Shown here: positions 24,303 through 32,302 of the stretch, piece by piece
Layout: each line of letters opens with the position of its first letter
Numbering within the stretch: position 1 is the first letter of the stretch
DNA from: Bacteroidota bacterium
Lineage (GTDB): Bacteria; Bacteroidota; Bacteroidia; Bacteroidales; FEN-979
Assembly: GCA_016868575.1 (NCBI GenBank)
Contig: VGGL01000008.1
Coordinates: 1-47,869 of the forward strand
Reading direction: 5' to 3'
DNA: 47,869 nt
Notes under the pieces: generated by a model
Told to the model about the DNA's origin: nothing
Databases searched by the model: none
What the model saw: only the letters and a program-made list of their open reading frames with translations
Program-made: the position numbers and the translations under genes

Positions 24303-26249
24303 TTATTTATATTGTTGTGATATTTTTTGTATTTCATCTGAAAACATATCTGACAACTTAGGATTCCTGATTGTTTTTACAATCTCCAAAGCCTGCTTGA
24401 GGAATTTAAGCGCTTCATCCGGATCATTTTTATCTCTATAAATCAGTCCGATGTTACCAAATGTAATAGCCTGCCCCGACAGATATCCAATCTGATTGTA
24501 AACATCCAAAGCCTGCATCAGAAATTTAAGCGCTTCGTCCGTATCACCTTTATTGCTATAAATCAGTCCGATATTTCCAAGTTGATTAGCCTGTCCCTTC
24601 AAATATCCAATCTGCTTAAACATCTCCAAAGCCTGCATCAGAAATTTAAGCGCTTCGTCCGTATCACCTTTATTGCTATAAATCAGTCCGATATTACCAA
24701 GTTGATTAGCCTGCCCTCCCAAATATCCAATCTGCTTGAAAATCTCCAAAGCCTGCATATGATACTTAAATGCTTCGTCCGGATCACCTTTATCATAATA
24801 AATCACTCCGATATTGCCAAAGGCAGTAGCCTGTCCCTCCAGATAACCAATCTGCTTACAAATCTCCAAAGCCTGCATATGATACTTAAATGCTTCGTCC
24901 GGATCACCTTTATCATAATTAATCAGTCCGATATTGCCAAGTTGATTAGCCTGCCCCCGCAGATATCCAATCTGATTATAAATTTCCAAAGCCTGCATAT
25001 GATATTTAAGCGCTTCGTCCGGATCACCTTTAGCATTACAAATCAGTCCGATATTGCCAAGATCAGTTGCTTGCCCCTGCAAATATCCAATCTGCCTATC
25101 AATATCTAATGCTTGCTTCAAGAATTCAAGTGCTTTTTCCGGATCCCCTTTATCGCGATAAATCATTCCGATATTGCTAAGGGTATTAGCCTGGCCCTGC
25201 AGATATCCAATCTGTTTATCAATTTCTAATGCTTGCTTCAGATATTCAAGCGCTTTGTCCAGATAACCTTGACCTCTATAAATCAGTCCGATATTGCCAA
25301 GAATATTTGCTTGCCCCTGCAAATATCCAATCTGCATATCAATATCTATTGCTTGCTTCAAGTATTCAAGTGCTTTATCCGGATCTCCTTTATCGCTATA
25401 AATCATGCCGATATTGCTAAGGGCAGTAGCCTTCCCCTCCAGATATCCAATCTCCTTGAAAATCTCCAAAGCCTGCATATGATATTTAAGCGCTTCGTCC
25501 GGATCACCTTTAGCTCTAAAAATCAATCCGATATTGCCAAGGGCAACTGAGGTTTCAAAAGGCTTTTTTAATTTTTTTGCAATTTGGAGCGCCTCTTTCA
25601 GAAGTTTCAGGCTTATAATATGAGATGAAATATTGATTCCTGAAAAGGCAGTATCAAGAAGTTTTTGAAGAAGGACACCCTTTGTTGGTTTCTTTGTTCT
25701 TTTGTAATTTTCAAGATCTTCAAGTTTATCCTCAAAATCGAGGATATTAAGAGATTTGGTTTCATTTTCCTTCAGATCTGAATTAACTAAAAGCTGCATG
25801 TCATGGAAACGATACCTTGCATTTGCCCTTGAGTACAAGTCATATCCATTGCGTAATACCGACTGGAAGAAATCAGAAGTTCCAAGATAGAAATGTCTCA
25901 GGCTATTCTCAGGAATGTCATCACGGTGAAACATAAGTGTCCTAACCGCTCGATCAAGGATTTTTGTATCAGAAATATTGTAAAATGAAAGAATAATCGC
26001 TTTATTTTCAAATTTATTCGTGAAAAAGTCAGGGATAGAGGAAGAGTCTGCAATCTCAAATACCTCTGTGTTTCCATGGTATAAATCTTTGATAAATTGT
26101 ACCATCTCCTGATGTAGGTCCTGAGAATCGACAGAAACTAATGCCAGAAACGATTGATCGAAAGAATGCAAGATTTGCTCAGCAAAGCGTTTACTTTCAA
26201 TGAACTCTTTACTAGACAACAGCTTTTTAAGGTTCGATTCTTTCTGCAT
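24303..26249 (-). CDS. TPR repeat protein partnered with a P-loop ATPase
   Basis: A 648-residue protein. Residues 1 to about 165 form an alpha/beta domain (FLALVSVDSQDLHQEMVQF, KAIILSFYNISD, VRTLMFHRDDI) resembling domains that precede repeats in some conflict-related NTPase proteins. A charged linker follows to about 210. Then ten TPR units of exactly 40 residues run from about 236 to 635, each with a core like GNIGLIYxDKGDPDEALK and QALEIxxQIGYLxGQA. Repeats are near-identical at DNA level (120-bp period). Its ATG lies 23 nt inside the end of the ATPase gene, so the two are coupled. The function is unknown; a sensor or scaffold that works with the ATPase is the simplest reading. Confidence 0.8.
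   Translation of the reverse strand: MQKESNLKKLLSSKEFIESKRFAEQILHSFDQSFLALVSVDSQDLHQEMVQFIKDLYHGNTEVFEIADSSSIPDFFTNKFENKAIILSFYNISDTKILDRAVRTLMFHRDDIPENSLRHFYLGTSDFFQSVLRNGYDLYSRANARYRFHDMQLLVNSDLKENETKSLNILDFEDKLEDLENYKRTKKPTKGVLLQKLLDTAFSGINISSHIISLKLLKEALQIAKKLKKPFETSVALGNIGLIFRAKGDPDEALKYHMQALEIFKEIGYLEGKATALSNIGMIYSDKGDPDKALEYLKQAIDIDMQIGYLQGQANILGNIGLIYRGQGYLDKALEYLKQALEIDKQIGYLQGQANTLSNIGMIYRDKGDPEKALEFLKQALDIDRQIGYLQGQATDLGNIGLICNAKGDPDEALKYHMQALEIYNQIGYLRGQANQLGNIGLINYDKGDPDEAFKYHMQALEICKQIGYLEGQATAFGNIGVIYYDKGDPDEAFKYHMQALEIFKQIGYLGGQANQLGNIGLIYSNKGDTDEALKFLMQALEMFKQIGYLKGQANQLGNIGLIYSNKGDTDEALKFLMQALDVYNQIGYLSGQAITFGNIGLIYRDKNDPDEALKFLKQALEIVKTIRNPKLSDMFSDEIQKISQQYK
24420..25560. 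repeat. 120-bp tandem repeat array encoding the TPR units
   Basis: Blocks repeat every 120 bp. For example 24541-24600 and 24661-24720 differ at only a few positions, as do 24781-24840 and 24901-24960. Variant stretches are shuffled between units (two alternative segments before CGCTTCGTCC/TGCTTCGTCC), indicating duplication and gene conversion. Confidence 0.85.
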
Positions 26250-27540
26250 AGAGGCTAACAGTGCTATTGATAAGAGGGTTTACTTCGTACCAGACAGAGT
26301 CATTGTAAAACACTATGATCTGTAGCGTTAAAATTGCATTCACGAACTCGGCTTTCTGATCACCGATGTTGGGAAGATGAGTCTTTTGAATTGTTGAAAG
26401 GATTTTGATCAATGTATCGCCAATAATCGCCTGTTCAAGATTTCTTTTTTCATTATGACAGGCCTGCTCAACATCATGAATAGATATTTTTTTTCCTTCA
26501 GATGTCAGAACAAGTAACGCAGCCCGGTATAAAATATTGAAAAACTGAGATAAATTCCCTCCACTCATTTCAATCGCTTTATCAATAGCTTGTGGTTCAA
26601 TTAGTTGTGTTTTAAAGCTGATCCTTTTTCTGATCATTTCCTTAAAAAAAACGGTATTCTTTTCAATACTATCAGTATTTCGTTGCTTCTCTTTAGAAAG
26701 GGGGTTTTGGTATATCTTGAGGCTGAAGAAATAGCGGTTGATCTCTGTAAAAGATGGATTTGTAGTTAGACAAACAGGAAAAGTAAGTACTTTCTTGCAT
26801 TCGATATCTTTGAAATAAAAACTGTTTTCAATAAATATCGAATTCATCTGGTCCAACTCCCTGATTTTCTCAAGGTCATCGAAAATGACGAGAATACTCT
26901 TTTTTCCCTCTTGTTCTTCATAAAACTTATGAATAAGTTCATTGACAAGTTTTAGTAACTCGTTTTTATCAAAAGTGAAGAAACTTCGAGTCACTGTACG
27001 GTATTCCTTTTCCCGCCGATAATTCTTTTTAAACTCAGCGCCAATTTTAAAGAACTGAAGGAATCTTGCTCCTGCAGAAATATTAAAAGAGCCTTCAGTT
27101 TCGGTATTCTTAGTTGATTGACGAATCGTTTCTTCTTCCATTCGGCGTTTACGAATATCAACTATTTTGTTAAGTTTTCCAGTCAGGTTGCCGTGATCAC
27201 TTAAACGTTCATTGACCTCCAGAGCAAGCATTAATAACAGATCAATTATATCAATGTCAGACAGGTCCAGTATTTCTCTCCCCTTGAGGTAAATCAACTC
27301 GAATTTTCCTTCCAAGCGATCATTGCTCAGAAAATTTAATGCAGATGATTTCCCCGAACCTGACTGACCGGTTATGTAATAACATTCTTTTTTATATTCA
27401 CCAATTAAGATTTGAGTCCTCAGAGACTTAAGGCAATTATCAAAGATCGGTACATAAACATTGTCATCCTTTCCTTTTATCGGAATGAAAAATGGATTCA
27501 GGTTGTTGTACAGTTCTTTAATATTTTTTGCAGGTTTCAT
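26227..27540 (-). CDS. P-loop ATPase with C-terminal winged-helix-like region
   Basis: A 437-residue AAA/STAND-like NTPase. Walker A is GQSGSGKSS (58-66), Walker B is ILVIFDDLEK (216-225) and a sensor-1-like LTTN lies near 258-261. A charged insert (about 130-185, KRRMEEETIRQS to REKEYRTVTR) separates them. The C-terminal third has AIEMSGGNLSQFFNILYRA, as in Cdc6-like or KAP-like lid domains, then a winged-helix-like segment ending WYEVNPLI. AT-rich base use marks it off from the dehydrogenase gene upstream. It heads an operon with the TPR gene. It could be the motor or switch of a sensing or defence module; no known system name can be assigned from sequence alone. Confidence 0.78.
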   Translation of the reverse strand: MKPAKNIKELYNNLNPFFIPIKGKDDNVYVPIFDNCLKSLRTQILIGEYKKECYYITGQSGSGKSSALNFLSNDRLEGKFELIYLKGREILDLSDIDIIDLLLMLALEVNERLSDHGNLTGKLNKIVDIRKRRMEEETIRQSTKNTETEGSFNISAGARFLQFFKIGAEFKKNYRREKEYRTVTRSFFTFDKNELLKLVNELIHKFYEEQEGKKSILVIFDDLEKIRELDQMNSIFIENSFYFKDIECKKVLTFPVCLTTNPSFTEINRYFFSLKIYQNPLSKEKQRNTDSIEKNTVFFKEMIRKRISFKTQLIEPQAIDKAIEMSGGNLSQFFNILYRAALLVLTSEGKKISIHDVEQACHNEKRNLEQAIIGDTLIKILSTIQKTHLPNIGDQKAEFVNAILTLQIIVFYNDSVWYEVNPLINSTVSLYAERIEP

Positions 27541-27572
27541 ATGTCAATTCTTATAATATTACAAAAGTAATG

Positions 27573-27580
27573 CAAATATA
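27573..27580 (-). promoter_or_regulatory. -7 promoter element of the ATPase-TPR operon
   Basis: On the minus strand this reads TATATTTG, a perfect TAnnTTTG, ending 32 bp before the ATG at 27540. It gives the ATPase its own promoter, separate from the dehydrogenase gene. Confidence 0.55.
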
Positions 27581-27662
27581 ATGAAATAATGCAGGATTCA
27601 GTTTGAGGACATGACTGAAATATTTTCTCACTTCAGATCGAAGAAGATTAAGGATGAACACT

Positions 27663-28856
27663 TCACTTAAGCATTCTAATGATCTCATCCGCCATTTGTT
27701 TGGATGAGGCAGCACCCTGCTTTAGGACTTCTGGGCTACCGGTGAGTTTCAGCATGTCATACGCCAGTGTTTTGCCTTCTGCGACCACATCTGCAACGGC
27801 TTTGTATATCTTAGCTGCGATGGCCTTTTCGCCGATATGTTCCAGCATCATGCAGGCCGACAGCACCATGGCAATGGGGTTGACGATCGATTCAGGATAC
27901 TCGGCATATTTCGGTGCTGAACCGTGTGTAGGTTCAAAAACCGCGACTTTTTCACCGATGTTGGCGCTGCAGGCAAAACCGAGGCCACCAACAAGTCCGG
28001 CGAAACCATCCGAAACAATGTCACCGAACATATTACCGGCAACAACCACGTGATATTTTTCCGGGTTCTTTGTCAGCCACATCATCATCGCATCGATGTT
28101 CACGTCTTCTACCCTGATGCCCTGGAATTCCGTTTTAGCCAATTCCTGAGCTACCTTGAGCATCATACCTGAGGTTTCGCGAACCACATTTGGTTTTTCG
28201 CACACGGTCACGGTGTCAAATCCCCGCTTTTTGGCATATTCAAAGGCAGCACGGACGATACGGGTCGTATATTTTTTGGTGAAGATCCGGGTTGAAACGG
28301 CCAGTTCTTCCCTGGGTGACCGGGCAAAGTTCTCTTTGAATTTCGGGTGGGTCATCAGGGCATCGTAGACCTGATCCGGAGGGTTGGTCCATTCGACGCC
28401 ACCGTACAAACACTCTGTATTTTGCCTGAAGATCATCACATCCACTGCCGGTTCTTCGATGGAACCGCCTTTTCCCCGGCGGATGAAATTCAATGAGTTG
28501 CCCTTAAAGGTCATGCAGGGACGCATGCAGATATCCAGATCGAACCGCTGACGCATGCTCACAATGGGGCTGTAATACTGAAATCCTTTTCCCTGAAGCT
28601 CAGGGGCCAGCTCGGCTGCTGCCTTGTCTTTGGGCTTCGAAGTAATGGCACCGAAAAGTCCTATTTTGTGTTCTTCCAGCAGCTTGATGGTGCGGTCGGG
28701 GAGGGGATTTCCTTCTTTACACCAGAATTCCCAGCCGATATCCCCATGCACATAATTGGCTTCAAATCCGGCAGCATCCAACACGCGGATAGCCTGCTCC
28801 AGTACAGGTTTTCCAATGCCATCACCGGGCATCGCAACGATGGTTCTTTTACTCAT
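27663..28856 (-). CDS. Isocitrate/isopropylmalate dehydrogenase family enzyme
   Basis: A 397-residue beta-decarboxylating dehydrogenase. It shows IVAMPGDGIGKPVLE, GDIGWEFW, a substrate region with RQNTECLYGGVEW, KKYTTRIVRAAFEYAKKRG (the RIVRxAFE helix) and NPEKYHVVVAGNMFGDIVSDGFAGLVGG with metal-binding aspartates. THGSAPKYAEYPESIVNPIA follows. It decarboxylates isocitrate or a related 2-alkyl-malate with NAD(P)+. With the fused LeuC-LeuD protein 4.4 kb away on the same strand it could form two consecutive steps toward a 2-oxoacid; the ATPase-TPR operon and the HD and four-helix genes now lie between them. Confidence 0.88.
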   Translation of the reverse strand: MSKRTIVAMPGDGIGKPVLEQAIRVLDAAGFEANYVHGDIGWEFWCKEGNPLPDRTIKLLEEHKIGLFGAITSKPKDKAAAELAPELQGKGFQYYSPIVSMRQRFDLDICMRPCMTFKGNSLNFIRRGKGGSIEEPAVDVMIFRQNTECLYGGVEWTNPPDQVYDALMTHPKFKENFARSPREELAVSTRIFTKKYTTRIVRAAFEYAKKRGFDTVTVCEKPNVVRETSGMMLKVAQELAKTEFQGIRVEDVNIDAMMMWLTKNPEKYHVVVAGNMFGDIVSDGFAGLVGGLGFACSANIGEKVAVFEPTHGSAPKYAEYPESIVNPIAMVLSACMMLEHIGEKAIAAKIYKAVADVVAEGKTLAYDMLKLTGSPEVLKQGAASSKQMADEIIRMLK

Positions 28857-28902
28857 ACTTCTTGTTTGTATTAAATGATTATTATTGGTCGGAAATTGTC
28901 TG

Positions 28903-28932
28903 CAAAGATATAAGACTCTGATATATTAACAA
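28903..28932 (-). promoter_or_regulatory. Promoter of the dehydrogenase gene
   Basis: On the minus strand TTG (28932-28930), 19 bp, then TATCTTTG (28910-28903). This is an exact match to the Bacteroidota layout, ending about 46 bp before the ATG at 28856. Confidence 0.7.
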
Positions 28933-28953
28933 ATACACCTTTTCAGATTTTTT

Positions 28954-28961
28954 TACTTTTG
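28954..28961 (+). promoter_or_regulatory. -7 promoter element of cca
   Basis: TACTTTTG matches TAnnTTTG. Because it covers the upstream TTG codon at 28959, translation must begin downstream, at 28986. Confidence 0.55.
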
Positions 28962-28985
28962 CCGTGTGGTTCTGCAAACCATGCC

Positions 28986-30398
28986 ATGATGAGAAATGTC
29001 CTTACCCATCCGGTGTTTAAGGTCATCTCAGGAATTTCCGCTGAGATGTCGATTCCGGCTTTTGTGATCGGAGGCTATGTAAGGGATGCTTTTATGGGCA
29101 GGGAATGCAAGGATATCGACTTCGTTGTGTTGGGCGATGGGCTTGCGTTTGCCAAAAGGGTGGCCGAAGAAATGAAGATAAAGAAAGAAGCCAAGTACTT
29201 CAAAAACTTCGGCACCGCGATGATCCGGGATGGGGATTGGATTTTTGAGTTTGTGGGTGCCCGGAAAGAGTCTTATCATCCTGAATCCCGTAATCCTGAG
29301 GTGGAGTCCGGCTCTTTGGAGGATGACTTCAGTCGCCGCGATTTTACGGTGAATGCCATGGCCTTTGATCTGCGGGAGGAGTTTTATGGTGAACTGCTGG
29401 ATCCTTTCAATGGCATCCAGGACTTGCATGATGGATTGCTTCGCACCCCACTGGATCCCGATGTGACCTTTTCTGACGACCCGCTGCGCATGATGCGGGC
29501 TGTGCGGTTTGCCACCATCCTGTGGTTCACCATCGTACCGGAATGTGCGGCTTCGATCATCAATCAGGCCGACCGGATCCGGATCGTGGCACCTGAACGG
29601 ATTTCCGAAGAGCTGAACAAGATCATCCTATCGGCCCACCCGGGGAAAGGCCTGAGACTGCTTGATGAATTTGGACTTTTAAAACACATCCTACCCGAGA
29701 TGATCGACCTGAAGATCACGGAATATGTCGGTGGAAAAGGACATAAGGACAATTTCAGGCACACCCTGGAAGTGCTGGACAATATCTCCCGTGTGTCAGA
29801 TAACCTATGGCTCCGGTGGGCTGCGATCCTCCATGATATTGGCAAGCCTCCCACGAGAAAATACATGGAGGGAACCGGATGGACATTCCATGCCCATGAC
29901 TTCCGGGGAGCCAAAATGATCCCCGCCATCTTCCGGCGACTCCGTCTCCCCCTGAATGACCCGTTGAGATATATCCAGAAATTGGTCTCGCTTCACCTGA
30001 GACCCATTGTTCTATCGGAAGATATCGTCACCGACTCGGCCATCCGGAGGCTCCTGTTTGAGGCCGGGGATGACATCGATGACCTGATGACCCTGTGTGA
30101 GGCAGATGTAACGTCCAAAAATCCGCAGAAAGTGAGGACCTACCTGGAGAATTTCAAGCTGGCCAGACAAAAACTGAAGGAGATTGAGGAAAAGGACCGC
30201 CTGAGAAACTGGCAACCACCAGTCTCCGGGGATGTCATCATGAAGACCTTTAACCTCCAACCCTCCCGTGAAGTCGGGATCATCAAGGAAGCCATCACCG
30301 AAGCCATCCTGGAAGGGAAGATACACAATGACTTCGATGAAGCCTACCGTTTTATGCTCGCGGAAGGAGAAAAGATGGGATTGAAAAAAGTGGAATGA
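28986..30398 (+). CDS. cca: CCA tRNA nucleotidyltransferase with HD domain
   Basis: A class II CCA-adding enzyme of about 470 residues that adds or repairs the tRNA 3' CCA. The nucleotidyltransferase head has FVIGGYVRDAFMGRECKDIDFVVLG (catalytic D-x-D) and the RRDFTVNAMAFDL segment; then DPLRMMRAVRFA and the body with RIVAPERISEELNKI. The C-terminal HD domain has RHTLEVLDNISR and AAILHDIGKPPTRK. The longer open frame begins with TTG inside the promoter; ATG 28986 or 28989 gives the usual N-terminus. It is followed by the pRiA4b-ORF3-like gene and miaA, forming a tRNA-maturation neighbourhood. Confidence 0.93.
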   Translation: MMRNVLTHPVFKVISGISAEMSIPAFVIGGYVRDAFMGRECKDIDFVVLGDGLAFAKRVAEEMKIKKEAKYFKNFGTAMIRDGDWIFEFVGARKESYHPESRNPEVESGSLEDDFSRRDFTVNAMAFDLREEFYGELLDPFNGIQDLHDGLLRTPLDPDVTFSDDPLRMMRAVRFATILWFTIVPECAASIINQADRIRIVAPERISEELNKIILSAHPGKGLRLLDEFGLLKHILPEMIDLKITEYVGGKGHKDNFRHTLEVLDNISRVSDNLWLRWAAILHDIGKPPTRKYMEGTGWTFHAHDFRGAKMIPAIFRRLRLPLNDPLRYIQKLVSLHLRPIVLSEDIVTDSAIRRLLFEAGDDIDDLMTLCEADVTSKNPQKVRTYLENFKLARQKLKEIEEKDRLRNWQPPVSGDVIMKTFNLQPSREVGIIKEAITEAILEGKIHNDFDEAYRFMLAEGEKMGLKKVE

Positions 30399-30447
30399 TG
30401 AGTCAAGATTTATATTACCTTTATAATCGGAAAAGCAAATACGAACC

Positions 30448-31272
30448 ATGCTGATTTACAGATTTAAAGTTGTCTCTGAAGACCCGGACGACTTGGTACG
30501 TGAAGTGGAGATCTACCCCAACCAGACTTTTCTCGATTTTCAGGATATCCTCCTCATGACCCTGGGACTTGGAAAACCAAAGGATGCGTCATTTTTTGTC
30601 CATGACAAGCAGAACAAGGTTCACAAAGAAGTTGTTTTTGCCAATGAACACCGTGAAGAACGGGTATATGATGAAGATCTGGATGAGATGGTGATGCGGA
30701 AAAAGGTTTTCCCATTGATGAAAAAAGCTACCCTTAAATCCTTCATTGAAGATCCGCACCAACGACTCAATTACATCTACAACACCGATGTTGATTACCA
30801 TTTCTTTATCGAACTCCTGAAGATCACGAACGGGGAAGGCAACCTGACCTATCCCAGGATTTCCAAATCCATCGGTCAGCTTCTGAAAAAGACACCCAAG
30901 ATCAAACCCATCATTTCACCCGACATCTCCAAAGTCGTCCCGATTGCTCAACTTTCCAAAGATGACCTGGCACTGCTGGAGGCGGAAGATGCCTCTGCTG
31001 ATGATATAGCCGAAATTGAAAGATCCTTTGCTGATATGTTTGTGAAAGACAAACCAAAGGTCTCCGGAAACACCAGCAAAAACAAAACCCCTGATCCACT
31101 CAGCAATCAACCCAAAGACCACCATGATCTTGAACTCGAACCTGAACTTGAACCTGAACCTGAACCTGAACAGGAACCCCTCGACGATTATTTCGAAGAA
31201 GAGGAGATGATCTCCGATGAAGACCGGGTCGACATTGATCCCATCTCCGATGAGCTAAGCGATGACGACTGA
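30448..31272 (+). CDS. pRiA4b ORF-3-like (TnpR passenger) domain protein
   Basis: A 274-residue protein. The N-terminal 150 residues (LIYRFKVVSEDPDDLVREVEI, TFLDFQDILLMTLGL, FFVHD, YNTDVDYHFFIELLKI) fit the PRiA4_ORF3-like fold named after a plasmid ORF and IS1096 passenger. Despite that name, no transposon is seen here. The C-terminal part is acidic and disordered, with a Glu-Pro repeat (ELEPELEPEPEPEQEP, about 230-245) and an Asp/Glu-rich end. It overlaps miaA by 11 nt, which suggests coupling. Function is unknown; the same position between cca and miaA is, as far as I recall, recurrent in Bacteroidota. Confidence 0.8.
   Translation: MLIYRFKVVSEDPDDLVREVEIYPNQTFLDFQDILLMTLGLGKPKDASFFVHDKQNKVHKEVVFANEHREERVYDEDLDEMVMRKKVFPLMKKATLKSFIEDPHQRLNYIYNTDVDYHFFIELLKITNGEGNLTYPRISKSIGQLLKKTPKIKPIISPDISKVVPIAQLSKDDLALLEAEDASADDIAEIERSFADMFVKDKPKVSGNTSKNKTPDPLSNQPKDHHDLELEPELEPEPEPEQEPLDDYFEEEEMISDEDRVDIDPISDELSDDD
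31136..31180. repeat. GAACCT hexamer run encoding a Glu-Pro tract
   Basis: CTTGAACTCGAACCTGAACT and following GAACCT units form about seven hexamers within the frame, a slippage-prone region that translates into alternating Glu-Pro/Leu. Confidence 0.7.
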
Positions 31273-32176
31273 TCCCTTCTTGCTGGTCATCGCCGGACCG
31301 ACTGCTGCTGGTAAAACGTCGCTGGCCATTCAACTGGCAAAACATTTTCATACGGAAATCATCTCTGCCGACTCCCGCCAGGTATACCGGGAGATGGTTA
31401 TTGGCACTGCTGCGCCAACTTCGGAAGAGATGAATGGTGTGAATCATCACCTGGTTGGCCACCTCTCCGTGGAAGATACTTACAACGCCTGGTGCTATGC
31501 CAGGGATGCATCAGATATCCTTAAAAAACTGTTTGATAAACATCAGATTGTAATCCTGGTTGGCGGGTCAGGTCTCTATATCCGTGCATTATGCGAAGGG
31601 ATCGATCCGCTTCCAGGCGCAGATGCGCAAATCCGGGAGTCACTGGGAACCTTACTGAATGAACAAGGGATCACGGCTTTGCAGCAGAAGCTTCAAACAC
31701 TTGATCCGGTATACTGTCAAAAGGTTGATCTGGCAAATCCGGTAAGGTTGATCCGGGCACTGGAAGTATGCCAGTTGACCGGTCAACCCTATTCATCCCT
31801 GATTAAAAAAAGCAAGGAACCGCGGTGGTTCAGGTATATCAAGGTGGGTCTCTCCCTCCCGCGGGAGGAACTGAGCCACCGGATCGGTGTGCGGGTGGAG
31901 GAGATGATGAAACAAGGCCTGCTGGAAGAAGTCAGGTCGCTGGTTGACAGGAAACACCTGAATGCATTAAATACTGTTGGATACAAAGAACTTTTCGCAT
32001 ATCTCGACGGAGTGTTTTCCCTGGAAAAAGCAGTAGAAGTTATTAAGAGCCATACCCGGCAATACGCCAAACGCCAAATGACCTGGTTCCGGAAAGATCA
32101 GGAGATCACCTGGTTTCAACCACACCAGTTGCAGGAGATCATCCAATTTATTGAGAGGAGCACAAAGCTGAGATGA
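31262..32176 (+). CDS. miaA: tRNA dimethylallyltransferase
   Basis: A 304-residue enzyme that isoprenylates A37 of tRNAs reading UNN codons. The P-loop GPTAAGKTSLA is near residues 12-22; then IISADSRQVYREMVIGTAAPT (DSRQ motif), NHHLVGHLSVEDTYNAWCYA, ILVGGSGLYIRAL and NTVGYKELFAYLDG with RQYAKRQMTWFRKD. It begins 11 nt inside the preceding gene, so the two are translationally linked. Complete and typical. Confidence 0.96.
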   Translation: MTTDPFLLVIAGPTAAGKTSLAIQLAKHFHTEIISADSRQVYREMVIGTAAPTSEEMNGVNHHLVGHLSVEDTYNAWCYARDASDILKKLFDKHQIVILVGGSGLYIRALCEGIDPLPGADAQIRESLGTLLNEQGITALQQKLQTLDPVYCQKVDLANPVRLIRALEVCQLTGQPYSSLIKKSKEPRWFRYIKVGLSLPREELSHRIGVRVEEMMKQGLLEEVRSLVDRKHLNALNTVGYKELFAYLDGVFSLEKAVEVIKSHTRQYAKRQMTWFRKDQEITWFQPHQLQEIIQFIERSTKLR

Positions 32177-32302
32177 TATCGGCTATGGTGTCTTAAAAAG
32201 ACTCACCATTGCCACACCGCGGCTCCCTCACTTCGTTCGGGATTTCAGCTCGGGATAAAGCAGCTCGCAATGACGTAACTCGCCAGCTCGCCAACTCGCC
32301 AA
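32177..32302. repeat. REP-like element and CGCCAACT repeats
   Basis: A REP-like copy lies at 32207-32274 (CATTGCCACACCGCGGCTC to GCAATGAC, with the shared CCCTCACTTCGTTCGGGAT segment also seen at 20236). It is followed by CGCCAGCT/CGCCAACT units at 32281-32302 that adjoin the stop codon of the next gene. Confidence 0.7.

Noticed and set aside
24582-25109. Plus-strand ORFs of 175 and 105 codons with repeats SLPLQISNL
   Set aside because: They are antisense translations of the 120-bp TPR repeats; periodicity alone makes them look ordered.
30448-31272. Transposon passenger from the TnpR/pRiA4b family name
   Set aside because: No transposase, terminal repeats or target duplication are seen, and it is coupled to miaA.
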